Shown: positions 49,176 through 58,719, counted from the first letter of the stretch. The stretch: DNA of 64,000 nt from Ruminococcaceae bacterium UBA5406 (GCA_002407675.1 DHNW01000002.1:23372-87371), one strand, 5' to 3'. Translations and numbers: made by a program. Notes: generated by a model not told the origin, from the sequence alone.

Positions 49176-50562
49176 TATGAATCCGAAAAAGACTCCAATG
49201 CCGGAACAGGAGCCAAACGTCCGAAATAAAAATTTTGATGAAGTGGCGCTGGGCTATACTGAAGAAATGGCCTGCAAAGAGGCGGCACGCTGTCTTCACT
49301 GCAAAAACCAGCCGTGTGTCAAAGGGTGCCCGGTGGGTGTTCATATCCCGGATTTTATCCGTTCCATCGCTCAGGGAGATATGGAAGGCGCCTACCGCAC
49401 CATTAAACTGACCAATTCTCTTCCTGCCGTATGCGGGCGTGTCTGCCCGCAGGAGAACCAGTGCGAGCATAACTGCGTGCGCGGAATCAAAGGTGAACCG
49501 GTGGGCATTGGCCGTTTGGAGCGTTTTGCGGCGGACTGGCATATGAAACATGGGAAAGACGAACCGTTCCATGCGGAACCGAACGGCCATAAAGTGGCTG
49601 TAGTGGGCGCCGGCCCTGCGGGGCTTACCTGTGCGGGTGACTTGGCTGCCATGGGATATTCTGTTACCGTGTTTGAAGCTCTCCATACGGCGGGCGGTGT
49701 CCTGATGTATGGGATTCCTCAGTTCCGTTTGCCGAAAGAAATCGTCCAGAAAGAAATTGATGGGCTGAAACAGAAGGGCGTAAAAATCGAGACAGATATG
49801 GTTATCGGCAAGCTGTTTTCTGTGGATGAACTGTTCCAGAATGGTTTTGAAGCAGTCTTTATTGGTACGGGTGCCGGTCTTCCAAGATTTATGAATATCC
49901 CGGGCGAAGGGCTTGTGGGAGTCTATTCCGCAAACGAATTTTTGACGCGTGTCAATCTGATGAAAGCGTATAAACCGGAATATGACACGCCAATCCTCAA
50001 AGTGAAGAATGTTGCCGTTGTCGGCGGTGGAAACGTCGCAATGGATGCGGCACGGACCGCCCTGCGCCTTGGCTCAGAGAAGGTATACATTATTTACCGC
50101 CGCGCTGAAGAGCAAATGCCTGCCCGGCGCGAAGAAGTTCATCATGCCAAAGAAGAAGGCGTGGAATTCCATCTCCTCTGTAATCCCGTCGCAATCAAGG
50201 GCGACGAAACCGGCCGGGTTGCTTCCATTGAGTGCATACGGATGGAACTTGGGGAAGCGGATGCATCGGGCCGCCGGAAACCAATCCCGGTGGAGGACTC
50301 CAACTTCTCTATTCCGGTGGACTGCGTGGTCATGGCAATCGGCAATTCTCCTAATCCGCTGATCCGCACAACCACAAAAGGACTGGAAGCCAACAATCGC
50401 GGCTGCATTGTGGTGAAGGATGAATCTATGGCGACTTCACGGGAAGGCGTCTACGCTGCGGGCGACGCAGTCAGCGGAGCCGCAACGGTCATTCTTGCAA
50501 TGGGCGGCGGCAAGGATGCGGCCCGGTCGATCGATCAGTATATTCAGTCAAAAGCAAAATAA
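49168..50562 (+). CDS. nfnB: NfnB: ferredoxin-NADP+ oxidoreductase, large subunit (GltA-like)
   Basis: Bifurcating flavoprotein subunit, 464 aa. The N-terminal [4Fe-4S] cysteines CLHCKNQPCVKGCP and CGRVCPQENQCEHNC are followed by an FAD motif VVGAGPAGLTCAGDLA and an NADPH motif VVGGGNVAMDAARTALR. Length and layout match NfnB and homotetrameric glutamate synthase GltA; direct pairing with nfnA decides for NfnB. ATG 49168 lies 8 nt after GGAGGG. Ends at a strong terminator. Confidence 0.92.
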   Translation: MPDMNPKKTPMPEQEPNVRNKNFDEVALGYTEEMACKEAARCLHCKNQPCVKGCPVGVHIPDFIRSIAQGDMEGAYRTIKLTNSLPAVCGRVCPQENQCEHNCVRGIKGEPVGIGRLERFAADWHMKHGKDEPFHAEPNGHKVAVVGAGPAGLTCAGDLAAMGYSVTVFEALHTAGGVLMYGIPQFRLPKEIVQKEIDGLKQKGVKIETDMVIGKLFSVDELFQNGFEAVFIGTGAGLPRFMNIPGEGLVGVYSANEFLTRVNLMKAYKPEYDTPILKVKNVAVVGGGNVAMDAARTALRLGSEKVYIIYRRAEEQMPARREEVHHAKEEGVEFHLLCNPVAIKGDETGRVASIECIRMELGEADASGRRKPIPVEDSNFSIPVDCVVMAIGNSPNPLIRTTTKGLEANNRGCIVVKDESMATSREGVYAAGDAVSGAATVILAMGGGKDAARSIDQYIQSKAK

Positions 50563-50593
50563 TTTATTGATAGGCTGTACGGCTTGTCTATTT

Positions 50594-50638
50594 GCTCCCG
50601 TTCTTGGAACTTGAGGTTTCAGGAACGGGAGCTTTTTT
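50594..50638 (+). terminator. Terminator of nfnAB
   Basis: GCTCCCGTTC / GAACGGGAGC perfect stem with a 17-nt loop followed by TTTTTT. Confidence 0.9.
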
Positions 50639-50693
50639 CTGGCAGAACCCAGATACAAGAGTATATGGGGCCGCAGCGCTGTGGGAACGTTAT

Positions 50694-50707
50694 TTCCGGT
50701 ACCGGAA
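50694..50707. repeat. 14-bp perfect palindrome upstream of urtA, candidate operator
   Basis: TTCCGGTACCGGAA lies just ahead of a -10-like TATTAT (50708-50713), with no good -35. This position fits a regulator site in the urt promoter. Confidence 0.5.
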
Positions 50708-50768
50708 TATTATGCTTGTAGCTCTTTAAAAAAACGAAAGGGCCATTTTTAGTCTGGAGATGAAGAAA

Positions 50769-51938
50769 ATGGAAAAAAAGCTGTGTGTATTTCTGGTATG
50801 CGCCGTTCTGTCCGCATGTACGCTGACGGGCTGTGGACACAATGCGAGCGGCGGATCGGAGAAGGACAGGCCGATTAAAATCGGTGTGCTGTATTCTCTC
50901 AGCGGTGTGACGTCCGTCAGCGAAAAACAGCTGTATGACGGCACTAAGATGGCGATTCAGAAGATCAACGAAAACGGCGGCATCCACGGCAGAAAAATTG
51001 AAACCGTGTTTGCCGATTATGCTTCGGATCCTGCCAAGGCAGCCGACAAAGCACGCAAATTAATCCTGGACGAAAAAGTGACTGCGATTATTGGAACCTG
51101 TTCTTCTTCCGCCCGAAAAGCCGTAAAACCCGTTGTGGAATCTTACCATTCCCTGCTGATTTATCCGCAGTCCTATGAAGGGCAGGAGCAGTCCAAAAAT
51201 ATTATCTATGTTGGCTGCATCCCGAACCAGCAGGCGGAAATCTTTGTGAAGTGGCTCCTGAAAAATGCCGGTAAAAAATTTTTCCTTATCGGCTGCGATT
51301 TTGTTTATCCGCAGGTTGAAAACAAACTGGCTAAAGAGTATCTGGCGGCAGGCGGCGGCTCCGTTGTAGGGGAAGAATATGTCCCTTACGGCAGCACCGA
51401 CTTTTCTTCCGTCCTCAACAAAATTAAGTCCTCTAATCCGGATATTGTCTACAGCGAGCTGACCGGGGACAGCAATGTCGCTTTTTACAAACAGTACCAT
51501 GCCTACGGCCTGAAAGCCACCATTGCCAGCCTCACAACGAATGAAACAGTACTGAAATCCATTGGCGCCGATGCAGGTAAAAACAGCTTCATCTGCGTCG
51601 ATTATTTTAAAAATGTCGAGAATCCCATCAACCAGACGTTCGTTAAAAAGTACGCCGAAACGATCAAAGACGGAACAGTGCCGACCTATGCCGCCATGGG
51701 CGGTTATAACGGCGGACTGTTTTTGGGCGAAGCCCTTAGAAAGGCAAAAGATCCGGAAAACACCCAGCAGGTTGCCGAAGCCTTTCGGGAACTTCAAATT
51801 GATTCCCCATCCGGAAAGATTTCAATCGACGGAAAAAACAACCATACGCGTTTGTACTGCCGGATCGGAAAGGTTGACGAGAAAGGCGAAATTCATGTGA
51901 TTTTCACATCGGAAAAACCAATTGATCCGAAACCCTGA
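50769..51938 (+). CDS. urtA: Urea-type ABC transporter substrate-binding lipoprotein
   Basis: Extracellular solute receptor of 389 aa. A lipoprotein signal peptide ends in lipobox LTGC (around residue 22). The mature part, with IGVLYSLSGVTSVSE, GGIHGRKIE, ADYASDP and IYPQSYEGQEQSKNIIYVG, matches the UrtA branch of the Leu/Ile/Val-binding family. It is followed by two permeases and two ATPases in UrtBCDE order. ATG 50769 lies 9 nt after GGAG. Urea or a short amide is the likely ligand. Confidence 0.88.
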   Translation: MEKKLCVFLVCAVLSACTLTGCGHNASGGSEKDRPIKIGVLYSLSGVTSVSEKQLYDGTKMAIQKINENGGIHGRKIETVFADYASDPAKAADKARKLILDEKVTAIIGTCSSSARKAVKPVVESYHSLLIYPQSYEGQEQSKNIIYVGCIPNQQAEIFVKWLLKNAGKKFFLIGCDFVYPQVENKLAKEYLAAGGGSVVGEEYVPYGSTDFSSVLNKIKSSNPDIVYSELTGDSNVAFYKQYHAYGLKATIASLTTNETVLKSIGADAGKNSFICVDYFKNVENPINQTFVKKYAETIKDGTVPTYAAMGGYNGGLFLGEALRKAKDPENTQQVAEAFRELQIDSPSGKISIDGKNNHTRLYCRIGKVDEKGEIHVIFTSEKPIDPKP

Positions 51939-52004
51939 CGAAGATTCCGGGACGGCGGCATCTTCCGGTTTTTGATCCGTCCTGTGGAAAGGTGAATCGT
52001 TTCT

Positions 52005-52865
52005 ATGGACAGTGTCCTTGCACTCCTCTTGAACGGCCTGAATTCCTCAGCGCTGATTCTGATGGCGGCCCTCGGCATGGTCATCATCTGCGGGCTGATG
52101 GGCGTGATTAATCTGGCACATGGGGAACTGATTATGGTAGGCGCTTACACGGCTTACTGTGCTACGCAGCTCCTCGGGCTGAATTTTGCCGCCGCCATGG
52201 CACTCGCTTTTGCGGCGGCGGCCTTGGCCGGAATCCTGATGGAAGTGCTGGTCGTTCGGCGGCTGGCCGGCCGGCCGGCGGAAACCATGCTGGCGACGTT
52301 CGGAATTTCCGTCCTTCTCCAGCAGCTTGTCAATATCATTTTCGGCGCACAGTCACAATACGTAGCCATCCCGATCAAAGGAAATTTTTCGATTGGGAAA
52401 GTGGTTGTCCCGTATTACAATATTTTTACTGTGTGTTTCGTCGCGGCGGTTATGGCAGGCACGGTGCTGCTGATGAAAAAAACAAAGTTTGGCAGGCGAG
52501 TCCGCGCCATTACCCAGAACCGCGATATGGCGGAATGCCTTGGCATTGATTCCGCGCGCGTGGATACCGTAACGTTTGCCTTCGGGAGCGGGCTGGCAGG
52601 CCTGGCCGGCGCGCTGGCAGCTCCGGTGAAAAGCGTTTCGCCTTTTATGGGCGGACCTTACCTGGTTAATTCCTTTATGACGTCGGTTGTCGGAGGCATT
52701 GCGTCATTTTTCGGGACTGCAGTCGGTTCGCTGATGGTAGGGGAGTCCACGGCGCTGCTGGGCGGTGTCAGCAATGATGTCACCGCCAATATTCTCGTGT
52801 TTCTGATGATTATCGCCGTTATCCGGTTTAAGCCGGAAGGACTGTTTGCAAAGGAGAGAAGATGA
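52005..52865 (+). CDS. urtB: Urea-type ABC transporter permease UrtB
   Basis: LivH-like inner-membrane permease, 286 aa, about eight helices. GLMGVINLAHGELIMVGAYTA near the N terminus and AITQNRDMAECLGI in the coupling region are typical. It lacks the long N-terminal extension of proteobacterial UrtB. Second gene of the urt operon, 66 nt after urtA and one nt before urtC. Confidence 0.87.
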   Translation: MDSVLALLLNGLNSSALILMAALGMVIICGLMGVINLAHGELIMVGAYTAYCATQLLGLNFAAAMALAFAAAALAGILMEVLVVRRLAGRPAETMLATFGISVLLQQLVNIIFGAQSQYVAIPIKGNFSIGKVVVPYYNIFTVCFVAAVMAGTVLLMKKTKFGRRVRAITQNRDMAECLGIDSARVDTVTFAFGSGLAGLAGALAAPVKSVSPFMGGPYLVNSFMTSVVGGIASFFGTAVGSLMVGESTALLGGVSNDVTANILVFLMIIAVIRFKPEGLFAKERR

Positions 52866-52866
52866 T

Positions 52867-53910
52867 ATGAGGCGGCTTGCAGAAATTCCTGTCAACCGGT
52901 ATCTGGACTTTGCACTGTTTCTTGCGCTCGGGCTGTTCCCGCTCTTCGGATCGCTGTTTTACACACAACTGCTTGAAAAATACCTCGTATTTCTGATTTT
53001 TGCCTTTTCGCTTGATCTTGTCTGGGGGTATGCGGGGCTGATGGACCTCGGCCATGCCGTGCTGTTCGGCCTGGGCGGCTATACCATGGCCCTTTCCCTT
53101 TCAGCGCAGGAAGGTGTTCCGGAGTTCATGGCCCGCTACGGTGTTAAGCAGGTGCCCCTGTGGCTTCAATGGATCGTGCCGCAGCCGGCGGCGGTGCTTG
53201 TCTGTATTCTACTTCCGGCACTGCTTGCCGGACTTTTAGGGCGTTTCCTGTTTTACAGCCGGGTCGGCGGTGTCTTTTTCTCGGTCATTACACTGGCGCT
53301 CGCAGAAATTTTCAGCCTTTTTATCCAAAGCCAGCAAGAATATACCGGAGGATTCAACGGGATCGGCGGACTTCCGGGTCTGTCCCTTTTCGGACATTCG
53401 CTTTCTTTGGCGGAAGGATACTATTTTGTTTTTCTGATGGTGCTGCTCGTCTATATTTTCTGCCGGGCACTCATGACCTCGCGCTTTGGGCTGGTTCTGC
53501 GCGGAATCCGCGAAAACGAAACACGGTTGGAATTCCTCGGATACGGCCAGGCGCGTTTTAAGACGGCGGCGTTTGCCCTTTCCGGTGCGCTGGCAGGTTT
53601 TGCAGGCGCTCTGTATGTTCCCGTTAACGGGATGATTGCCCCCAACGACGTGGGAATGGAGTTTTCAACGGCGGCTGTTGTGTGGCTGGCAATCGGCGGC
53701 AGAGGGAACCTGACCGGGGCAGCCCTTGGCACGTTGCTTGTGAATGTGCTGGGCAATGCACTGTCTGAACATTTCGGCGCATACTGGCAGCTTCTGCTGG
53801 GAGCGGCCCTCCTTGCGGTGGTGCTTTTCTTTCCAAATGGGATCGTGGGTTCCCTCCAACTGGCCGTGCGCGGCCGTACCGTTCGGAAGGGGGCGGCACG
53901 CCGTGAATGA
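52867..53910 (+). CDS. urtC: Urea-type ABC transporter permease UrtC
   Basis: LivM-like permease of 347 aa with about ten helices. LVWGYAGLMDLGHAVLFGLGG and RGIRENETRLEFLGYGQARFK are the family landmarks. ATG 52867 follows AAGGAGAG; the frame's upstream extension to 52846 overlaps urtB and is not used. It overlaps urtD by 8 nt. Confidence 0.87.
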   Translation: MRRLAEIPVNRYLDFALFLALGLFPLFGSLFYTQLLEKYLVFLIFAFSLDLVWGYAGLMDLGHAVLFGLGGYTMALSLSAQEGVPEFMARYGVKQVPLWLQWIVPQPAAVLVCILLPALLAGLLGRFLFYSRVGGVFFSVITLALAEIFSLFIQSQQEYTGGFNGIGGLPGLSLFGHSLSLAEGYYFVFLMVLLVYIFCRALMTSRFGLVLRGIRENETRLEFLGYGQARFKTAAFALSGALAGFAGALYVPVNGMIAPNDVGMEFSTAAVVWLAIGGRGNLTGAALGTLLVNVLGNALSEHFGAYWQLLLGAALLAVVLFFPNGIVGSLQLAVRGRTVRKGAARRE

Positions 53911-54667
53911 AATTCTGCGGACGGAAAACCTCTCGGTATGTTTTAACGGATTCTGGGCGCTCCGCAATGTGAACTTGAGTGTGCAGGAAGGGGAACTGCG
54001 GGTTGTTATCGGACCGAACGGTGCAGGCAAGACCACGCTGATGGATTTAATCACCGGGAGGACGAAGCCGACCACCGGCCGGATTGTATTCGGCGGATGT
54101 GACATTACCGGGAAAAAGCCGTACGAGATTGCCTCCCTCTGCGGGATCGGGCGAAAATTTCAAGGGCCGAATCTGTTCGAAAATATGACGTCGGCTGACA
54201 ATCTGCTCCTTGCGGCGCCGCGCCTCAATACGGTAGCCCGGACATTTTTCCGGTCAACGCCGCGGGCGGCACAGGAAAGGGCCGGCAAAGTCCTGCGGGA
54301 AATCGGTCTGTGGGAAAAACGGGATAAAATGGCCTGTGAGTTGTCGCACGGGGAACGCCAGTGGCTGGAGATCGGTATGCTGATGATGCAGGCTCCGCGC
54401 CTGATCATCCTCGACGAACCAACCGCGGGCATGACAGCGGAAGAAACCCGTCTGACCGGTGAGATGATTCAGAAACTCCTGGGCAGCCACACAGTTTTGG
54501 TCGTAGAACACGACATGGAATTTGTAAGACAGGTGGCACAGACCGTTACGGTCCTTCACATGGGAAGGATCCTGGCGGAAGGGCCGCTGGAGCAGATTGA
54601 AAACGATCCACGGGTGGCGCAGGTCTATTTGAAATCACAGGGGAAAGGGGTGCGCACCAGTGCTTGA
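53903..54667 (+). CDS. urtD: Urea-type ABC transporter ATPase UrtD
   Basis: LivG-like nucleotide-binding subunit, 254 aa. Walker A GPNGAGKTTLMD, signature LSHGERQWLEIG and Walker B LIILDEPTAGMT are intact. The SHGE version of the signature is typical of this family branch. GTG start within the end of urtC; overlaps urtE by 8 nt. Confidence 0.92.
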   Translation: MNEILRTENLSVCFNGFWALRNVNLSVQEGELRVVIGPNGAGKTTLMDLITGRTKPTTGRIVFGGCDITGKKPYEIASLCGIGRKFQGPNLFENMTSADNLLLAAPRLNTVARTFFRSTPRAAQERAGKVLREIGLWEKRDKMACELSHGERQWLEIGMLMMQAPRLIILDEPTAGMTAEETRLTGEMIQKLLGSHTVLVVEHDMEFVRQVAQTVTVLHMGRILAEGPLEQIENDPRVAQVYLKSQGKGVRTSA

Positions 54668-55361
54668 GCTTGAAAATGTCCGGGCCGGTTACGGAAAAAG
54701 CACTATCCTTGCCGGGGTATCTCTTTCACTGGGGAAGGGTCAAAGGCTGGCGGTGCTGGGGCGGAACGGCGTCGGAAAAACCACCCTTCTCAAGACCATC
54801 ATCGGTTTGCTGCCGATTTCCGGCGGTTTCATCCGGCTGGACGGCAGAAAAATTTCTTCTCTGTCCCCCCATGAACGCTGCCGGCTGGGAATGGCCTATG
54901 TCCCGCAGGGGAGAGAGATTCTTCCCCGGTTTACCGTGCGGGAAAATCTGGAGCTCGGCTGTTTGGGTATCCGCGACCGGAAGCTGGTTGCTGGCCGCAT
55001 GGAGCGCGTTCTTCTGTATTTTCCCGCTCTGAAAGAGCAGCTAAACCGCCCGGGAGGTCTGCTTTCCGGGGGACAGCAGCAGCAGCTTGCCATTGGGCGT
55101 GCCCTAATGATGTCTCCCAGAATTCTGCTGCTGGACGAACCGACCGAGGGTATCCAGCCCAATATGATTGATGAAATCGGGTCTGTTTTGCTTGAAATTT
55201 GTAAAGAGACGAATCTTTCCATGCTTTTGGTAGAGCAGAACCTGAATTTTGCACGGCGAATTGCCGAGAACTGTCTCATCCTGCAAAAAGGGACAGCTGT
55301 ATTTTTCGGCGGAATAGATTCACTGGATTCAAAGACAGCAAAACGATTTCTTTCGGTTTAA
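54660..55361 (+). CDS. urtE: Urea-type ABC transporter ATPase UrtE
   Basis: LivF-like ATPase, 233 aa. Walker A GRNGVGKTTLLK, signature LSGGQQQQLAIGRAL and Walker B LLLDEPTEGIQPNMI; the EGIQP sequence is characteristic of UrtE. GTG start overlapping urtD. Last gene of the operon; no urease, amidase or nitrogen regulator is seen next to it. Confidence 0.92.
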   Translation: MLELENVRAGYGKSTILAGVSLSLGKGQRLAVLGRNGVGKTTLLKTIIGLLPISGGFIRLDGRKISSLSPHERCRLGMAYVPQGREILPRFTVRENLELGCLGIRDRKLVAGRMERVLLYFPALKEQLNRPGGLLSGGQQQQLAIGRALMMSPRILLLDEPTEGIQPNMIDEIGSVLLEICKETNLSMLLVEQNLNFARRIAENCLILQKGTAVFFGGIDSLDSKTAKRFLSV

Positions 55362-55404
55362 TGCCGCCCGCCGTTTTGAAACCGTTACAGTATCGTTATT
55401 TTCG

Positions 55405-55432
55405 TTGACTTCCCATTGACTGCATCTATAAT
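55405..55432 (+). promoter_or_regulatory. Promoter of polysaccharide deacetylase gene
   Basis: TTGACT - 16 nt - TATAAT, about 40 nt upstream of the start codon. Confidence 0.6.
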
Positions 55433-55473
55433 AAAAGTGTAAAATTGTCGGATTTGGAAGAGAGATAGGGAAT

Positions 55474-56373
55474 ATGTTCGAAGGCAAGTTCCAGAAAACG
55501 CTGTGGAAAAAAATCGGACTGATAGCGGGGCTGTTTCTGCTGAGCGGCTGTTCTGCTTCGGTTCAGCCATATTGGCTGTCACCTGAAAATGGCAGGCCGG
55601 CTTCTTCCGCAGGCAGCAGCTGCTGTTCTTCTCAGGCCGTGCAGCCGTCTTCCCGACCGGCAGTATCTGCCGCTTCCTCAGAAAGCAGTTCTTCCAGCTG
55701 CCCGGTCCATAGACGAATCAAAGACAAGACTGTTTTTCTGACATTTGACGACGGTCCGTCGGATTTGACGGTTCCGCTTCTGGATGTTCTGGATCGCTAT
55801 GATGTGAAAGCAACCTTTTTTGTAGTGGGTACACACGACAAAAATGAAGTCTCCGATCTCAAAGAAATTGTTAAGCGCGGACATGCTGTCGGTGTACATT
55901 CCTATACTCATGATTACCATCAGATTTATGCTTCTTCCAAAGCGTTTTTTGAAGACTTTGATAAGATGCACAGTCTGATTCAGCGTGCAACGAAAGTTGA
56001 CACCAAAATCTGCCGTCTTGCCGGAGGCAGTCTGAACGGTTATAATAAAAAAACCCGAGCGGAAATTATAGCTGGTTTAAACAAGCGCGGTTATGTTTAT
56101 TATGACTGGAATGTCAGCGCCGAAGATGCCAGAAAGGGAGCCACGCCGGAAAAGATTTTAAAAAATACTCTGGATGGGATCCACAGCCACCGGGTTTCAG
56201 TAGCCCTTCTCCATAATTCTTCTACCAAGAAAGACACGCTGAAAGAGGTTCCGACCTTAATCCAAACATTAAAAAAGGAAGGATACAGCTTTGAAACACT
56301 GGATCCTTCCGTGAACAACCGTCCATTTATTTTTTATCACTCTGCCGACACCAGCAGCGCCGGCAGCCGGTAG
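55474..56373 (+). CDS. Polysaccharide deacetylase lipoprotein (CE4, NodB domain)
   Basis: Predicted cell-surface deacetylase of peptidoglycan or another glycan, 299 aa. The N-terminal signal ends in lipobox LSGC, then a Ser-rich linker (about 35-75) precedes the NodB domain. Motif 1 FLTFDDGPSD (metal Asp), motif 2 HSYTHDY (metal His pair) and RLAGGS in place of the usual RPPGG are visible, with VALLHNSS at the end. Transcribed alone from its own promoter. Confidence 0.9.
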   Translation: MFEGKFQKTLWKKIGLIAGLFLLSGCSASVQPYWLSPENGRPASSAGSSCCSSQAVQPSSRPAVSAASSESSSSSCPVHRRIKDKTVFLTFDDGPSDLTVPLLDVLDRYDVKATFFVVGTHDKNEVSDLKEIVKRGHAVGVHSYTHDYHQIYASSKAFFEDFDKMHSLIQRATKVDTKICRLAGGSLNGYNKKTRAEIIAGLNKRGYVYYDWNVSAEDARKGATPEKILKNTLDGIHSHRVSVALLHNSSTKKDTLKEVPTLIQTLKKEGYSFETLDPSVNNRPFIFYHSADTSSAGSR

Positions 56374-56382
56374 CCGGTCCTC

Positions 56383-57204
56383 TTACGCCAGAAGACCGCT
56401 TAAAAAGCGGAAATCTTCCTTTGCATGCTGCGGCTGGATTCCTTCCCGCAGGATGCTGAAATCCTGCGGGAGCGATTTCAGGACGCTGAAAATAGTTTCA
56501 TAATGCACAATGGAATCTTCAAATCCGCTGCGGACCAGTTGATTTTGGCTGTCCAGGCGGATTCCTTTGATATGCACGGCGGCAATCTTGTCCCCGAGAA
56601 GATTAAAGAAGCGATCCCACAGGGCTTCCTGCCGCGGGGCTTCCTCCGCTGTCAGCACGTTCACGGGGTCAAAAATCACTTTCAGGTTCGGGGAAGCAAT
56701 GGTTTTGAGAACTTCCGCGGCGCATTCGGGCGTATTGACCGTATGCGACGCCACCGGTTCAATGGCTACCGTCACCCCGCGGTTTTCCGCTTCCGGCATG
56801 ATTTTCCACAGCGAGCGGTACAGGGCGCTGAGGGCGTCTTTCCGCGCAGTTCCCGGCTGGCGGCTCATCTGGGTCGTTTCTGTTCCGATGCAGTCGGCGT
56901 TCAGGCTTTTTGCGAACGGAAGGCTGCCAATAAATTCGGCAACATTTTTTTCACGCAGGGCGTCGTCCACCAGGGACGGATCAATATACACACCGAGCAC
57001 CGCAATGTGAATTCCGGTCTTTTTGCATGCGGACTGAACGTCTGCAATGGTCTGCGGCGTAATGTCGCGGAACTGGTCAATACCGGCAATTGCTTTTTTC
57101 AGTGCCAGCTGGACGGACTCAAAACCATCTTCCCGGATTTTCTGGAACAGGGATTCGGGGCTGTTTTTCCCGTAATCGTGTCCTCGGACTCCCAATTTTA
57201 TCAT
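56383..57204 (-). CDS. Sugar phosphate isomerase/epimerase-like TIM-barrel protein
   Basis: AP endonuclease family 2 / xylose-isomerase-like TIM barrel, 273 aa. Metal-ligand candidates appear in VAIEPVASHTVN (Glu), VIFDPVNVL (Asp), AVHIKGIR (His) and LREGIQPQ (Glu). It lies 70 nt downstream of rhaM on the same strand, so it likely acts on rhamnose-derived or related sugars. ATG 57204 with GGAG upstream. Exact substrate unknown. Confidence 0.82.
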   Translation of the reverse strand: MIKLGVRGHDYGKNSPESLFQKIREDGFESVQLALKKAIAGIDQFRDITPQTIADVQSACKKTGIHIAVLGVYIDPSLVDDALREKNVAEFIGSLPFAKSLNADCIGTETTQMSRQPGTARKDALSALYRSLWKIMPEAENRGVTVAIEPVASHTVNTPECAAEVLKTIASPNLKVIFDPVNVLTAEEAPRQEALWDRFFNLLGDKIAAVHIKGIRLDSQNQLVRSGFEDSIVHYETIFSVLKSLPQDFSILREGIQPQHAKEDFRFLSGLLA

Positions 57205-57274
57205 GATTGATTCACTCCGTTTCTGTTTTCAGCAGCCGATCCGCGGAACCGTCACGGCTCCTCCGGAGCGGCTT

Positions 57275-57589
57275 TTATTCCAAGTGGAATACTTCGCTCA
57301 GGAGGACGCTTTTGGGGCTTTCATCCTCGTTCGTCTCCATCACGTCTTTCATGTAATGCCACCATTTACGGTTGACGGGAGTGTCGCTCATCTGATCTGC
57401 GAGCTTTTTGTCGGTAACTTCCGCGTAAGAATAGAGGTACCCCGTTTCCCTGTCAAGATAAATCGTGTAGGAGCGGTATCCGTGCCGTTTTAGCTCCTCT
57501 TTCATTTCCGGCCAAATCTGGTCATGTCTTTTTTTATATTCGTCGTAGCATCCTTCAAAAACTTTCATCCTGCATGCGATTCGTTCCAT
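57275..57589 (-). CDS. rhaM: L-rhamnose mutarotase
   Basis: Interconverts alpha- and beta-L-rhamnose so RhaA receives the right anomer. The 104-aa protein has ACRMKVFEGCYDEYKKRHD, a central YTIYLD, and WWHYMKDVM, matching RhaM. ATG with GGAGGA 9 nt upstream. Divergent from the araC-rhaBAD genes and driven by a good promoter. Confidence 0.95.
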   Translation of the reverse strand: MERIACRMKVFEGCYDEYKKRHDQIWPEMKEELKRHGYRSYTIYLDRETGYLYSYAEVTDKKLADQMSDTPVNRKWWHYMKDVMETNEDESPKSVLLSEVFHLE

Positions 57590-57652
57590 AAAGTGAATTC
57601 CTCCTGCCTTTTCTCGATAAAAAATGGATGTGCGGTCGGTTGTTTGCTACTC

Positions 57653-57681
57653 ATTATAATATCATTCATGTATGGATGCAA
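57653..57681 (-). promoter_or_regulatory. Promoter of rhaM
   Basis: Minus strand TTGCAT - 17 nt - TATAAT. A facing -10-like TATAAT for the AraC gene lies at 57708-57713 without a matching -35, suggesting activator dependence in that direction. Confidence 0.65.
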
Positions 57682-57753
57682 GCCGTGTGTTTTGCGCCGC
57701 CTTGATGTATAATAGGAGCCAGAAAAATAAGACGGCGGAATGGGAGTGAAAGA

Positions 57754-58719
57754 ATGAACCGCGGTCTGCTGAATGAATTGGGGAAGATCAGCCGGGAGGA
57801 GCAGGAACTGCTGCACGGTTCAAAACTTCGGAAAGACCGGTATGCAAGTGGGCAGGAATTCCGGATTGACAATAAGAAACTTCTCAAAAAAGGGAAGATG
57901 ATCGATATCCGGACCCATACCCGTTTTGTCGCTTTCCCGAAACACTGTCATGATTATGTAGAGATTCTGTATATGTGCAGCGGAAGCACGACCCATATCA
58001 TCAACGATACGGCCGAACTTCGGCTGGAAACGGGCGACCTCCTTTTTATTGGCAAAGGCTGCTGGCACGAGGTGCTTCCCGCCGGGCTGGAGGACGTGGG
58101 CGTCAATTTTATTGTTCTTCCGGAGTTCTTTCACACGGCGTTCAGCATGATGGAAGGGAAAAGCGTCCTGAGCGATTTTGTCATTGACAACCTGACCGGC
58201 AAAAAAGGAAAAATGCCTTATCTGTATTTTCATGTCGGCGACGTCCTTCCCATTCAGAATTTGGTGGAAAACTTAATCTGGTCCCTGCGCAGCGGCTCAT
58301 CGGACCGGCAGATTAACGAAATTACCATGGGCCTTCTGTTCTTGCAGCTGCTGCAATATACCGGACGGGCTGAAAGCGGCGAAAATCGACGGAACCGCTT
58401 TGCACTGGATCTTCTGTCATATATTGACACAAATTTTGAAAACGCCACGCTTTCCGAGTTTTCAGGAATGGAAGGTCAGCCGGTTTATAAAGTCAGCCGG
58501 GCGGTTACTGCAGAATTTGGAATTCCATTTAAAAAACTGCTGCAAAAAAAACGATTTCAGATGGCGCTGTCCCAGCTGACCGGAACGCGCTGCCCGGTAT
58601 CGGAGATCATTGCATCCGTCGGCTATGAAAATACCAGTTATTTTTACCACAAGTTTCAGGAAACTTACCACATGAGCCCGGGTGAATATCGCAGACGGTA
58701 TCGGAGCTTTCGCAAATAA
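57754..58719 (+). CDS. AraC family regulator, probable rhamnose regulator
   Basis: The 321-aa protein has an N-terminal cupin-like sensor domain (FPKHCHDYVEILYMCSG, LLFIGKGCWHEV) and a C-terminal double helix-turn-helix (FALDLLSYIDTNFENATLSE, and GYENTSYFYHKFQETYHMSPGEYRRRY in two parts). It sits between rhaM and rhaBAD, so it probably activates rhamnose genes with the sugar as effector. ATG start after GGGAGTGAAAG. Closed by its own terminator. Confidence 0.9.
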   Translation: MNRGLLNELGKISREEQELLHGSKLRKDRYASGQEFRIDNKKLLKKGKMIDIRTHTRFVAFPKHCHDYVEILYMCSGSTTHIINDTAELRLETGDLLFIGKGCWHEVLPAGLEDVGVNFIVLPEFFHTAFSMMEGKSVLSDFVIDNLTGKKGKMPYLYFHVGDVLPIQNLVENLIWSLRSGSSDRQINEITMGLLFLQLLQYTGRAESGENRRNRFALDLLSYIDTNFENATLSEFSGMEGQPVYKVSRAVTAEFGIPFKKLLQKKRFQMALSQLTGTRCPVSEIIASVGYENTSYFYHKFQETYHMSPGEYRRRYRSFRK

